A stretch of 64,000 bases of DNA from Photobacterium kagoshimensis. Its GTDB lineage: Bacteria > Pseudomonadota > Gammaproteobacteria > Enterobacterales > Vibrionaceae. The position numbers and the translations under genes were made by a program. Under the pieces are notes generated by a model. The model saw only the letters and a list, made by a program, of their open reading frames with translations. It was not told where the DNA came from and did no database searches. Shown piece by piece: positions 37,501-45,167 of the stretch. Every line of letters starts with the position of its first letter. The stretch's first letter is position 1. Location: positions 1 to 64,000 of the forward strand of contig NZ_JAKJSO010000012.1 in NCBI RefSeq assembly GCF_050337045.1. The letters run 5' to 3'.

Positions 37501-37937
37501 GGGGCGATTTGCGTCAGTCCCATGGTGATCCCCCGCAATTGCAGCGCAATATAGGGCAAAATACCAATCACGGCGATCACAGTCACCAATACCGCTAAGC
37601 CTTGCGATTTACCGTATCGCGCAGCAATAAAATCGGCAATCGAGGTAATGTGTTCACGTTTTGCAATGAGGATCAGGCGGGCAAGAATGCGCCAGCCAAA
37701 GATAAAGACGAGTATAGGGGCGAGATAAATAGGCAAAAATGACCAAGCATCTTGGCTCGCTTGCCCGACCGTGCCGTAGAAGGTCCACGAGGTACAATAT
37801 ACCGCAATCGATAGGCTATAAATCCAAGGACGCCAGCGCGCAAGCCATGTGAGTTTTTTATCACCATACCAAGCAATAAAAAAAAGTACCCCAAGGTACA
37901 TCAGTGATACCGGTACGACGACCCATCCTTGCGCCAT
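34506..37937 (-). CDS. crbS: Transporter-linked hybrid sensor kinase (CrbS/CbrA-like)
   Basis: The 1143-aa protein joins an N-terminal SSS-type transporter domain (about 1-480, 12-13 membrane segments) to a STAC-like linker (about 530-640). A PAS domain follows (about 645-760: GIAVVDKQLRLVAWNQRY), then a coiled coil and a histidine kinase with H-box AAVSHDLMQPLN and ATP-binding box DDGPGIPEA. A C-terminal receiver domain completes it (acceptor Asp in VLSDYH). This is the architecture of V. cholerae CrbS and Pseudomonas CbrA. The ATG at 37937 sits behind AGGGG; a GTG two codons upstream is the alternative. The cognate regulator is probably at 30049-30690. Confidence 0.88.
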   Translation of the reverse strand: MAQGWVVVPVSLMYLGVLFFIAWYGDKKLTWLARWRPWIYSLSIAVYCTSWTFYGTVGQASQDAWSFLPIYLAPILVFIFGWRILARLILIAKREHITSIADFIAARYGKSQGLAVLVTVIAVIGILPYIALQLRGITMGLTQIAPDLGRQSNTGSVFDTALVVTLCMAVFTVLFGTRHIDTTEHHRGMMMAVAFESIIKLGAFLIVGGFSIWLLLEQPDWSTKAQQHLAHSSLNIGSFLIHTLFTMAAIICLPRQFHTIVVENNRAQDLHKARWIFPGYLVLMGIFVLPLALAGEALIPQVSADTYVINLPLLQGADSIALLAFLGGTSAASGMVIVSTIALAIMASNDLVLPLLLRRLRISDRKFSAFSGLLLNIRRALILVLLLAAWGFYQVLDNIPSLSAIGLLSFAAIAQFSPALLGGIYWREGNRNGVYAGLIGGITVWAITMMTQTGMLAGSAETNVLLWLLTPPSIPVLEVLTSVDWGMLLSLLVNVSLYVVVSVFTRSSLTERLQAATFVGAPLPETEDVSLYQSRVTVGELEMLAARFVGRKRARKAFRQFTEQHRGRLISDQQASAALIRHTERVLAGVFGASSARLVLTSALKGRNMQLEEVATIVDEASELFDFSRGLLQGAIEHINQGIAVVDKQLRLVAWNQRYLELFTFPTGLIQVGRPIADVIRHNAQQGLCGSGDPEEHVAKRVEHLKRGTAHTSSRIRSDGQVIEVQGNPMPGGGFVMSFSDITAFRQAEQALKEANENLEARVQQRTQELELLNRKLVTATQQAELQSHSKGRFLAAVSHDLMQPLNAARLFSSSLSEVTKDQESRQLAHHIESALGAAEDLIGDLLDVSRLEAGKLQVHVHAFPLSNVFNTLQAEFGALAKQQGIHFTVISTQVVIQSDPKLLRRALQNFLTNAFRYNPKGKVTLGGRRTNGHFRIEVWDDGPGIPEAKQVNIFDEFTRLDRGDVEHGLGLGLAIARGIGRVLDHPLSLRSWVGKGTVFALTTKRGLLMPAEVKPQGVVIPKPAFDGIKVLCVDNEPEILLGMETLLCRWGCDVRLAESLTDAMQHLTDDWQPAFVLSDYHLAKEQTGLQVLQQCRLLLGPTFKGAIISADRTTETQQMIRGHGFSFISKPIKPLKLRAVLS

Positions 37938-38045
37938 GAACACCCCTAACCGTGTTAACTTCCCGTTACGTCATGTTAACGACTGGATAGATATCACTCA
38001 ATCAGGGGGATCACAGTTCAGCAAGAAGGCGTGACCGCGACAAGT

Positions 38046-38966
38046 CTAGAATAGCCCTTTCTTTTTGATTTTTTGTACGCTAGCAATACGTTGTGAAAGA
38101 TCGGGTTCGTTATCTTGCGGGGCCGCTTTCAACTCTGCTGCTGGTGCATTCAATGACAAATTTCTGATCATCTGCGTTTGTGCTTTCAGCATGGCTTTCA
38201 GTTCTGTCATTTCTTGCGCCGCTTTCTCTGCACTCGCAGCCTGCGCGGCAGCAAGCTCTGAGGCTTGTCGTTGTGCTTCTAATAGCGCTTTGATCTCGGC
38301 TAACTGCTGATTTTGCTGTTCCAGTGCAATCGCTTGTTGCTCGGCCATCGCTCGAATAATTTCAGCTTTTTCTGTCGAGGTTGAATCCTGCCCTGATAAG
38401 CGACCTTCAACTTCCATCAATTGTGCTTGAAGCGGCTGAAATTGTACCTGCATCGCCTGAGTCACAGCCATTAAACTGGCTTCAGATAAATCTGCTTCTG
38501 CCGTTTGCTCGGCACTCTCGGCTTGGGCGTCACGCTCAAGGTGACTTAAATGCATCACACTCTGTTGCAACTCAGCCAATCCTTGATTGACCGATGAAAA
38601 ATCAACAGCGCCTTTGATTTGATCCAGCATGCCTGAAATGTCAGTCGACGCTGCGGTATCCAATTGGAAACCACAGATTTCGAGCTGGCGACGTAAGGTT
38701 GGAATATCGACCGTGTCTTTACCCAAATTATCCACCAAGCCCTGACTCAACGCCGGGCTTAACAGGTACATGTACATACCCGCTAAATAGATGGTCTTGT
38801 GCATGTGCAAACTAGAATGCAGCGCCGCTGCATCCGATGGGTTTTCGACTAACTGCTTACGTTCATCAACCCATTTTTGCATCACCCCGACCGCAAAGCG
38901 GTCGGACTGAGATTTGACTAAATCAAGGTAGATCGAATAATTAACCCGTTTTAATTGGCTACTCAT
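38046..38966 (-). CDS. ParM-partner protein with long coiled coil (candidate adaptor)
   Basis: The 306-aa product starts inside the end of the actin-like gene (overlap ATGAGTAG), behind GAGGTTGAGG, so the two are translationally coupled. Residues 1-110 are a compact basic/hydrophobic region (QLKRVNYSIYLDL) that could be a DNA- or membrane-binding domain. About 125-270 is rich in Gln, Glu and Ala and reads as coiled coil. The tail QKIKKKGLF is basic and ends in Leu-Phe. In ParMRC systems the co-transcribed gene encodes the DNA-binding adaptor ParR, but this protein is much longer and similarity is not evident. Confidence 0.6.
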   Translation of the reverse strand: MSSQLKRVNYSIYLDLVKSQSDRFAVGVMQKWVDERKQLVENPSDAAALHSSLHMHKTIYLAGMYMYLLSPALSQGLVDNLGKDTVDIPTLRRQLEICGFQLDTAASTDISGMLDQIKGAVDFSSVNQGLAELQQSVMHLSHLERDAQAESAEQTAEADLSEASLMAVTQAMQVQFQPLQAQLMEVEGRLSGQDSTSTEKAEIIRAMAEQQAIALEQQNQQLAEIKALLEAQRQASELAAAQAASAEKAAQEMTELKAMLKAQTQMIRNLSLNAPAAELKAAPQDNEPDLSQRIASVQKIKKKGLF

Positions 38967-40005
38967 CCTCAACCTCAATCAATGATTCTGGCGCTACCTC
39001 TAGCTCATCAAAATCGCTATGGTACATGCATAGTTCACGCGCCAATGCCGATTGAGCATCATTGACAAGCACAACACGATCACCCAGGGTTGCATACGCT
39101 TCTTTTAGTGCAGGTGCAATTAACGGTGCGCCGCCACCGACTAGGTAAACACGGTTCGGGTTCTTGGCAAATTTCTTCGCTTCGTAAGCGACAGAAGTAC
39201 CTAACTCTTGGATTTTGTTTTCAATCTTCGTCAGGATCACATCAATTTGAGATTCGTCGTTTACCACTTCACGTACGAAGTCCATATCGTAACGACGTTT
39301 AATCAGCTCGTTCGCCACTAAGTAGCTGGCATCGCTGTCTGCTGCGGCTAATGCTTTACGTGCTGCATCAGTCACCATAGATACACCAATTTCTTTATTG
39401 CCGTATACTGCTGATACATCATCAAATTCACCCACTACCACGCCCATGTCTAGGGTCGTACCGCCGCAATCGACAACTAACGAACGGGTGAATTCGTTAC
39501 AGTTAGAGTCCATCAAGGTTGATAGCACTGCAGGTACACTTTCTGGCATCACAACCACGTCAACCACTTCAAACAAATCACCTTTGTTCAATGAAATTTC
39601 ACGCATCAGGTTCTGACGTTTTTTCTCTATATTCGCTTCGTTACGCTGACAATCTTCTGCGTTGTAAAACTCAGTGATCGGCAGAGTTACCACTAAACGA
39701 ACTGGGCAAGGTGTTACACCAGTTTGCAACAGCGCATGGTGAACACCAAGCAGGTTTAAATCATCGTATTGATAATCGACATGCGTTGTTTCTAAAGCTT
39801 TATCTGACGTTGCATCGTACGTGTACTTCGTGGTGCCGATAGTGTAGTTAAACACCTTCTTATCACGACGCAGTGCCGCACTTTTCCAATCTTTACGGAA
39901 AGAGTTTGGCGAAATAATCGTCTTAAGCTGCGTACTTTCAATCCAGCTTACTTTTACATTTGTAGAACCGTCATCAACCGCAAAGGTAAACGCAGAAACT
40001 GTCAT
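38959..40005 (-). CDS. parM: ParM/StbA-like actin-family ATPase
   Basis: The 348-aa protein closely matches the actin-like ParM of plasmid R1. Phosphate-1 is DDGSTNVKVSW, followed by ISPNSF, KVFNYT and VHHALLQTG. The TLPITEFY block comes next, then phosphate-2 VVDCGGTTLDMGVV and the adenosine motif YLVGGGAPL. ParM forms dynamic filaments that push DNA copies apart. The chosen ATG gives MTVSAFTFAVDDG; an upstream start would add five residues. It lies on the chromosome-like segment between the CrbS-like kinase and the lateral flagellar genes, with no replication genes nearby. Confidence 0.88.
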   Translation of the reverse strand: MTVSAFTFAVDDGSTNVKVSWIESTQLKTIISPNSFRKDWKSAALRRDKKVFNYTIGTTKYTYDATSDKALETTHVDYQYDDLNLLGVHHALLQTGVTPCPVRLVVTLPITEFYNAEDCQRNEANIEKKRQNLMREISLNKGDLFEVVDVVVMPESVPAVLSTLMDSNCNEFTRSLVVDCGGTTLDMGVVVGEFDDVSAVYGNKEIGVSMVTDAARKALAAADSDASYLVANELIKRRYDMDFVREVVNDESQIDVILTKIENKIQELGTSVAYEAKKFAKNPNRVYLVGGGAPLIAPALKEAYATLGDRVVLVNDAQSALARELCMYHSDFDELEVAPESLIEVEDE

Positions 40006-40045
40006 ATTTTTCACTCGCAATTTTTATTATCAATAACAAACAGAG

Positions 40046-40076
40046 AAGCCGAAGGTAGCCACGCCACCTCCGGCTT
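40046..40076 (-). terminator. Hairpin at the end of the lateral motor operon
   Basis: A long stem (AAGCCG-AGGT-GC paired with GC-ACCT-CGGCTT, with single mismatches) lies between lafU and parM. The T tract on the minus strand is broken (TTCTCTGTTTGTT), so read-through into parM is possible. Confidence 0.55.
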
Positions 40077-40150
40077 TCAATTCAATCAAACACTTAGCAA
40101 AACACTCATTGATATGAATATTATCGGCATCATGCTCTTCTACTTAACTA

Positions 40151-41152
40151 TTAATTCAGCATCACATCTAAACGGCTTACTGGTTGATTCGATTCTGCAA
40201 AGTTACGCGCTTGCTGCAATGCAGGCGAATCCGTCACTGCAGGACCTTGACCAAACAATAAGGCCAATTGGGTATCCGCCTCTTTGGTTAATATCATCAT
40301 CTCGATTCGACGGTTTTTACCGCTTTTCGGATCGTTTTCATTAACCAACATTCGCTCTGCCATCGCCGCTACCTGCAAGACATTGCCTTGCGGTAAACCG
40401 GAACTGACTAATGTTTGACGAGCCTTCAATGCCCGCTCACCCGACAGCTCCCAGTTAGAATATGTATCACGATGGAACCGCGTTACATCAGTATGGCCAC
40501 TGATCACCATCCGATTTTTAATCTGACCTAATATTGGCGCTAGGTTATATAACATATCTTCAAAGAAAGGTGTCATATTTGAGCTTCCCCGCTCAAACAT
40601 AAAATGTTTGGTACTATCTTGGATCAAAATACGTAGCCCTTGCGGGACAATTTCCAGCACCACATTTTCAGAGGCAGACAGAGCGTCAGTCACTGATTTC
40701 AGTTCATTCGCCAGCATCATCAACTGTGCGGTAGATAAATGTTTACCCGCTAACATCGAATTAAGCTTAGAACCTCGCCCCGCATTAGCCCCCACTTTGC
40801 CTTCTGGGATCTGCTGGTGTAATGAAGAGTCTAATTTATTATTGCCGCTTAAATTCGACTGTACCGGGTTCTCGAACGGTGATGCCTCACCGCCAAAATC
40901 AATCGGGAACGGGCTGTTTGCTACATCAAACACGTTCTCCATATTGTCGAACACGCTACTGTGCTGCAACCGATATTGAATTTCTTCACGTTCCTCTTTC
41001 GAGGCAATTTCCATGATCCATAACACCATGAAAAACGCCATCATCGCGATCGCGAAATCAGCAAAGGCAACTTTCCACGCCCCGCCATGATGCTCATCAT
41101 GGTGGCCGCGGCGTTTCTTTTTAACGATGATAATATGAGGTTCTTTACTCAC
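40151..41152 (-). CDS. lafU: Lateral flagellar motor protein LafU (MotB-like)
   Basis: The 333-aa stator subunit has one membrane helix with the ion-binding Asp in AFADFAIAMMAFFMVLWI and a C-terminal OmpA-like peptidoglycan-binding domain (VISGHTDVTRFHRDTYSNWE; NRRIEM). It pairs with LafT to drive lateral flagella; family members use protons. A GTG start follows GGAGAATG. Confidence 0.93.
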   Translation of the reverse strand: MSKEPHIIIVKKKRRGHHDEHHGGAWKVAFADFAIAMMAFFMVLWIMEIASKEEREEIQYRLQHSSVFDNMENVFDVANSPFPIDFGGEASPFENPVQSNLSGNNKLDSSLHQQIPEGKVGANAGRGSKLNSMLAGKHLSTAQLMMLANELKSVTDALSASENVVLEIVPQGLRILIQDSTKHFMFERGSSNMTPFFEDMLYNLAPILGQIKNRMVISGHTDVTRFHRDTYSNWELSGERALKARQTLVSSGLPQGNVLQVAAMAERMLVNENDPKSGKNRRIEMMILTKEADTQLALLFGQGPAVTDSPALQQARNFAESNQPVSRLDVMLN

Positions 41153-41156
41153 GCCA

Positions 41157-42005
41157 TCATTCTCCAGAAACCCATTTTTCCATCGTAATGAATGATGGTT
41201 TATATTCAGAATGTAAGACTTTACGTCCAGCGTCGAGTGCTAGCAATGTTGGTTTGCCTTGCGCTTGCGTCACTAAAATTGCCGATACCATATTAAGTGC
41301 CATCATTTCTTTTTTTACTTGATTAGCTATGCTTGCTGCAATCGGTTCAAATACGCCATAACACATTAAGATACCAAAGAAAGTACCCACTAACGCTGCC
41401 GCAACTTTAACCCCAATCAATGCCAGTGCCCCACCAATGCTCTGCATGGTAACCACAATACCCAATACCGCCGCGACAATACCGAAACCAGGCATTGCCT
41501 CACCCACCTTGCCCAAGGCTTTCGATGGACGCAATAAATCTTCTTCGAGGGCATGCAACTCAAGCTCTAACACCGCTTCTAAATCATGCGGGCTCATTTT
41601 ACCCATCGCCATCATACGTAAGTTATCGGTAATAAAACTGACCAAGACATTCGACTTAGCAACATCTGGATATTTACTGAAAATATCGCTATTTTGCGGA
41701 TTTTCAATATGATCATCGAGCTTTTTGATGCCATCTTTACGAATAACTTCTAGCAATTCATACATCAGCTCTAGGGTCGCTCTAAAGAAGGGCTCCCCAT
41801 AGCCTTTACCAAACATCATTTTTAAACGCGTTAAGATGTTTTTGAGTACATATGTGGGATTCGAAATCACCATTGCACCAAAACCTGCACCCAGAATAAT
41901 AACAAACTCTGCAGGCTGCCAAAGGGCCAGCATTCGTCCTGATGCATGGGTATAGCCATAAACAATGGACCCAAAGACGATGACAAAACCTATGATAAGT
42001 TGCAT
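41157..42005 (-). CDS. lafT: Lateral flagellar motor protein LafT (MotA-like)
   Basis: The 282-aa stator subunit has four membrane helices and the MotA signature region FGIVAAVLGIVVTMQSIGG near 175-193. The charged cytoplasmic loop interacts with FliG. It is directly followed by lafU and preceded by the lateral sigma factor gene, an order found in lateral systems. Confidence 0.94.
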   Translation of the reverse strand: MQLIIGFVIVFGSIVYGYTHASGRMLALWQPAEFVIILGAGFGAMVISNPTYVLKNILTRLKMMFGKGYGEPFFRATLELMYELLEVIRKDGIKKLDDHIENPQNSDIFSKYPDVAKSNVLVSFITDNLRMMAMGKMSPHDLEAVLELELHALEEDLLRPSKALGKVGEAMPGFGIVAAVLGIVVTMQSIGGALALIGVKVAAALVGTFFGILMCYGVFEPIAASIANQVKKEMMALNMVSAILVTQAQGKPTLLALDAGRKVLHSEYKPSFITMEKWVSGE

Positions 42006-42017
42006 GTAATAACTCCG

Positions 42018-42770
42018 TTATACTTCTTCTCGCCAATCCACTAACGTTGCTTGTAACGTCTTCAAGGCTTTTTTGTGAATTTGACTGACTCGCGCTTCTG
42101 TTAACTCAAACACCAACGCGATTTCTCTTAGGTTCATTTCATGCTCGTAGTAAAAATTCAGCATGATTTGTTCACGTTCACTCAATCGGGATAGCGCATT
42201 GCGCATGGCTTGTTTTAACGCAGCTTTTTCATGGGCTTGGCATTGAAAACTCAAACCAAAAAATTGTTCGCCATCTTCTTGTAAAGACTCGAAACTGCCT
42301 AGGCTTTCCGCTTGAACATCCACTCTACGACGATGAACTTCACTGAGTTCAACCTCAAGTTCGCTCGCCAGTTCCACATCACTAGGGGTACGCCCCAGCT
42401 GACGGCTTAATGCTCTTTCAGCATCGCGCAGTTCATAACTACGTTGACGATAACGACGTGACCGCCAATCCATTCGACGGAGTTCATCTAGGATCGCACC
42501 ACGAATACGCTGCACGGCAAGCCGCTCCAGCGCTTCGTGGTCTTCATCAGGATAACGGCGGATCACATCCAATAACGCCATCAGGCCAATTTGCTCCATA
42601 TCTTCCATCGAGATAACAGCATTGACCTGAGGTGTCATATGACGAGCAACCCGACGTACCAAGCCAGCATATTTGGCAATTAAACGCTGCTCCTGCGCTT
42701 TTTGACCAAGCTGCTGATGCTGTTGATACGCGTTCACCCCTTGAGGATCATACATAGCCGCACTTTGCAT
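42018..42770 (-). CDS. lafS: Lateral flagellar sigma-28 factor LafS (FliA-like)
   Basis: The 250-aa sigma factor has region 2 (VISMEDMEQIGLMALLDVIRR, with RIRGAILDELRRMDWRSRR near 88-106) and a region 4 HTH (LNLREIALVFELTEARVSQI, with start shifted by a residue). It would direct transcription of late lateral genes such as lafA and be held by the FlgM encoded at 59777-60052. Behind a GGAGCG site. Confidence 0.94.
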   Translation of the reverse strand: MQSAAMYDPQGVNAYQQHQQLGQKAQEQRLIAKYAGLVRRVARHMTPQVNAVISMEDMEQIGLMALLDVIRRYPDEDHEALERLAVQRIRGAILDELRRMDWRSRRYRQRSYELRDAERALSRQLGRTPSDVELASELEVELSEVHRRRVDVQAESLGSFESLQEDGEQFFGLSFQCQAHEKAALKQAMRNALSRLSEREQIMLNFYYEHEMNLREIALVFELTEARVSQIHKKALKTLQATLVDWREEV

Positions 42771-42778
42771 GGGCGCTC

Positions 42779-43261
42779 CTATTGGATGACCATTTTGGTG
42801 ATCAGAATTCTGTCGATACCATTGCTTGAATTCATCTCGTTCATCACTTTACCCAAGTGCTCTTTCAACTCGGTTTGCAGAACAACAATGACACCTTGCT
42901 CTGAGAGTGATTCGTAATTTTTGCTACTGACTTGCGTGATCACCGCGTTACGGATCACTGGCATGTAGTCTTCCAACACTTTTAGCTGATCTTCGCTGTA
43001 GCTCATGATCGACAACTCCAGCATTAAATAATGCAAACGGTCATCGCCTTTCACGCTCATCACAAATTTGTTCAGCGGCAAAAACACCGGTTTTTTAACC
43101 AAAGCCGTCGCAGGTAAGGCCTGAATGGCGGCGGTTTCCACGGCCACGGCTTTTTGTTGCTGGAGGTACCACCAACCACCGCCACCAGCGATCGCAAGTG
43201 TCAGTACTCCAGCTGCGATCATTAGCGGTAATTTTGATTTTTGTTTTACTTCTTCTGTCAT
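42779..43261 (-). CDS. lafF: Lateral flagellar FliL-like protein LafF
   Basis: The 160-aa protein has a cytoplasmic lysine-rich start, one membrane helix (LPLMIAAGVLTLAIAGGGGW) and a periplasmic FliL domain (RLHYLMLELSIMSYSED). FliL associates with the stator and is needed for swarming in several species. Nine bases separate it from lafS. Confidence 0.92.
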   Translation of the reverse strand: MTEEVKQKSKLPLMIAAGVLTLAIAGGGGWWYLQQQKAVAVETAAIQALPATALVKKPVFLPLNKFVMSVKGDDRLHYLMLELSIMSYSEDQLKVLEDYMPVIRNAVITQVSSKNYESLSEQGVIVVLQTELKEHLGKVMNEMNSSNGIDRILITKMVIQ

Positions 43262-43281
43262 TCTTCTGCTAACACCACAAA

Positions 43282-44454
43282 TTAAATCATTGATTCAAAA
43301 CGACTAGAATCGCGCTCTGAACCCGCTAACGCACCACCATGCTGGATAGTACGATTATTGGACGCCACCAATTCATCCTCCCCTTCTAATGAAGAGTGCG
43401 AGTGTTGGCCTTGTTGTTGATTGCCACTAGAAACAGATACATCCCCCAACTGTAATTGACCGCCGTCGAAATCAAACCGTAGTCGTTCAGCATTGGCCAA
43501 TAGGGCTTCACGCAGTTGCGGGTGCGCCGCAGTGAAGTGCACCGAGACCTTGTCGCCCTCTAAGCGCAAATTAATGTCCAACTTACCCAATTCTGGCGGG
43601 TCAAGACGAACATGGGCTTGCTGCAAGTGATCCGTTTTACTGAACTGCATTCGTGATCGCAGTTGATCAACCAGATCCTTACCCCAGTCGGCTTGGGTAA
43701 TATCAACACTGGCTTGGAACTGTTGTGGCACCATTTTGGTCGCCTGCTCCGCTGCCGCACTTTGCAATTGCATTGTTGGTGACACCGAAGCATGTAAATT
43801 TTGACTATGCGTTTGCGTGGCCGCGATAAGGCGATCTAGCGCCAGACTACTAAGGTCCGATTTCGGCCCATCAGCCAACTGATGCTTTAACGCTTGCAGC
43901 AATTCGGCTTGGTTACTTGAGGCCTCTTTCTTAGCGGCTAAAACAGTCGCTAGATCTTGAGGTAATTGACCTTGAAGCTGCTGATTCACTTGTTGAGCAG
44001 TACGCGCATCGACAACTTGCGCCCCTTTAAAAGGCATCGCGTTCATTTCTGTTGGTAAGTTAACGCTAACCTGACGCTGCGGTAGCCCTGCCGAGGTTAA
44101 CAGTTGCGCTGTCGCCTCTCCCTCACCTCCTTTTGCTGCTGCTCCTTCAGCTTTCGGGTTTCCCCCTAGCATTTGTTTTAACTGCGCCAAATACGCATCA
44201 GAAACCACAAAACCCGCCGCAGGTTGGGCCGCATCTTCTGCTTTTACTTCGTTATCTTGTTCACTTTCTGCTCGCGCTTTTTCATCAACCTCTTTCATCG
44301 CATTTTTGTTTCGCTCACCCTGGTTGAGTTTCTGCTCAAATTGCTGAAAACCCATAGGTTCACCCAACGCCGAGTTAGCTTTAACTACGGGGTTGGCATT
44401 CGATGAGCTTGACGCTGAGCTTTGACGTATCGATTGATTTGCTACTGCTTGCAT
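43282..44454 (-). CDS. lafE: Lateral flagellar hook-length control protein LafE (FliK-like)
   Basis: The protein of about 390 aa has a low-complexity Gln/Ala/Ser-rich N-terminal ruler region and a conserved FliK C-terminal domain (VRLDPPELGKLDINLRLEGD, AHPQLREALLANAERLR). It is secreted, measures the hook and switches the export gate. I chose the ATG at 44454 because the upstream extension overlaps lafD in another frame. Confidence 0.9.
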   Translation of the reverse strand: MQAVANQSIRQSSASSSSNANPVVKANSALGEPMGFQQFEQKLNQGERNKNAMKEVDEKARAESEQDNEVKAEDAAQPAAGFVVSDAYLAQLKQMLGGNPKAEGAAAKGGEGEATAQLLTSAGLPQRQVSVNLPTEMNAMPFKGAQVVDARTAQQVNQQLQGQLPQDLATVLAAKKEASSNQAELLQALKHQLADGPKSDLSSLALDRLIAATQTHSQNLHASVSPTMQLQSAAAEQATKMVPQQFQASVDITQADWGKDLVDQLRSRMQFSKTDHLQQAHVRLDPPELGKLDINLRLEGDKVSVHFTAAHPQLREALLANAERLRFDFDGGQLQLGDVSVSSGNQQQGQHSHSSLEGEDELVASNNRTIQHGGALAGSERDSSRFESMI

Positions 44455-44464
44455 TAAATGATTC

Positions 44465-44752
44465 TCAACGGTTTTGCAGGTAGGCCTGCATCCCTTCAGT
44501 ATTGGTTTGCTGCTGTTGTATTTGCTCGCGGATCTCGGCTTTTTCCGACTCTCCGCGTGCAATCATCAGGCTATAAAATTGGTTTATCTGAGCCAGTTTC
44601 ACTTTTACTTCAGCGGTTAAGGGCGACTGTTTCAGCTTGGGAAGCGCCTGTTGTAACTTGGTATCCAAAGTCGCTAACTTATCCCAATCGCCTGCTGCTA
44701 ATGCTTGTTTAAAATGCTGAAGAATGCTGTCTAGCTGTCGCTCAATCTTCAT
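44465..44752 (-). CDS. lafD: Lateral flagellar FliT-like chaperone LafD
   Basis: A 95-aa helical protein (MKIERQLDSILQHFKQALA) sits between fliS-like and fliK-like genes, where lateral clusters carry lafD. FliT family proteins chaperone the filament cap protein. The ATG lies within the end of lafC, so the two are coupled. Sequence similarity to FliT is weak; position carries the call. Confidence 0.75.
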   Translation of the reverse strand: MKIERQLDSILQHFKQALAAGDWDKLATLDTKLQQALPKLKQSPLTAEVKVKLAQINQFYSLMIARGESEKAEIREQIQQQQTNTEGMQAYLQNR

Positions 44753-45149
44753 TGGCAACCTGAACGCGGTCAGGTTTTAGCACTACCCAACCATCAAGGA
44801 TGTCACGAATGAGGCGACTCACTTCATCAATAGCAACCACATCATTTTGTAAATTCGCTTCAAACAAACGGCGGCCACAGTAATCATATAAACGGAATAA
44901 CTCTTGGGTGACATCGCCCCCTTTTTGCTCATCAAGCACTGAGCTCAAACCGTTTAGAATATCGAGGCATTTGGTGATCATCATGCCTTTATCAGCCACT
45001 TGGCCGCGCTCCATAAAGCCACGAGCACGGCTTAAATTATCCAGCAAACCTTCAAGCAGCATTTGAATCAAACGGTGCGGGCTGGCTGATGCCGCTTGGG
45101 CGTGGTTTTGCGATTGTTGGTAGGCACCTAGGCCTTCTGGGTTCATCAT
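44742..45149 (-). CDS. lafC: Lateral flagellin chaperone LafC (FliS-like)
   Basis: The 135-aa protein has the FliS pattern (GAYQQSQNHAQAASASPHRL, LIQMLLEGLLDNLSRARG). FliS keeps flagellin unfolded in the cytoplasm before export. It overlaps the lafD start and follows lafB by 18 nt. Confidence 0.94.
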   Translation of the reverse strand: MMNPEGLGAYQQSQNHAQAASASPHRLIQMLLEGLLDNLSRARGFMERGQVADKGMMITKCLDILNGLSSVLDEQKGGDVTQELFRLYDYCGRRLFEANLQNDVVAIDEVSRLIRDILDGWVVLKPDRVQVANED

Positions 45150-45167
45150 GGTTGAATTCTTTTGTTA

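Noticed and set aside
40006..40150. parC-like iteron array upstream of the ParM-like gene
   Set aside because: No direct repeats of 10-12 nt were seen; the only structure is the hairpin at 40046-40076.
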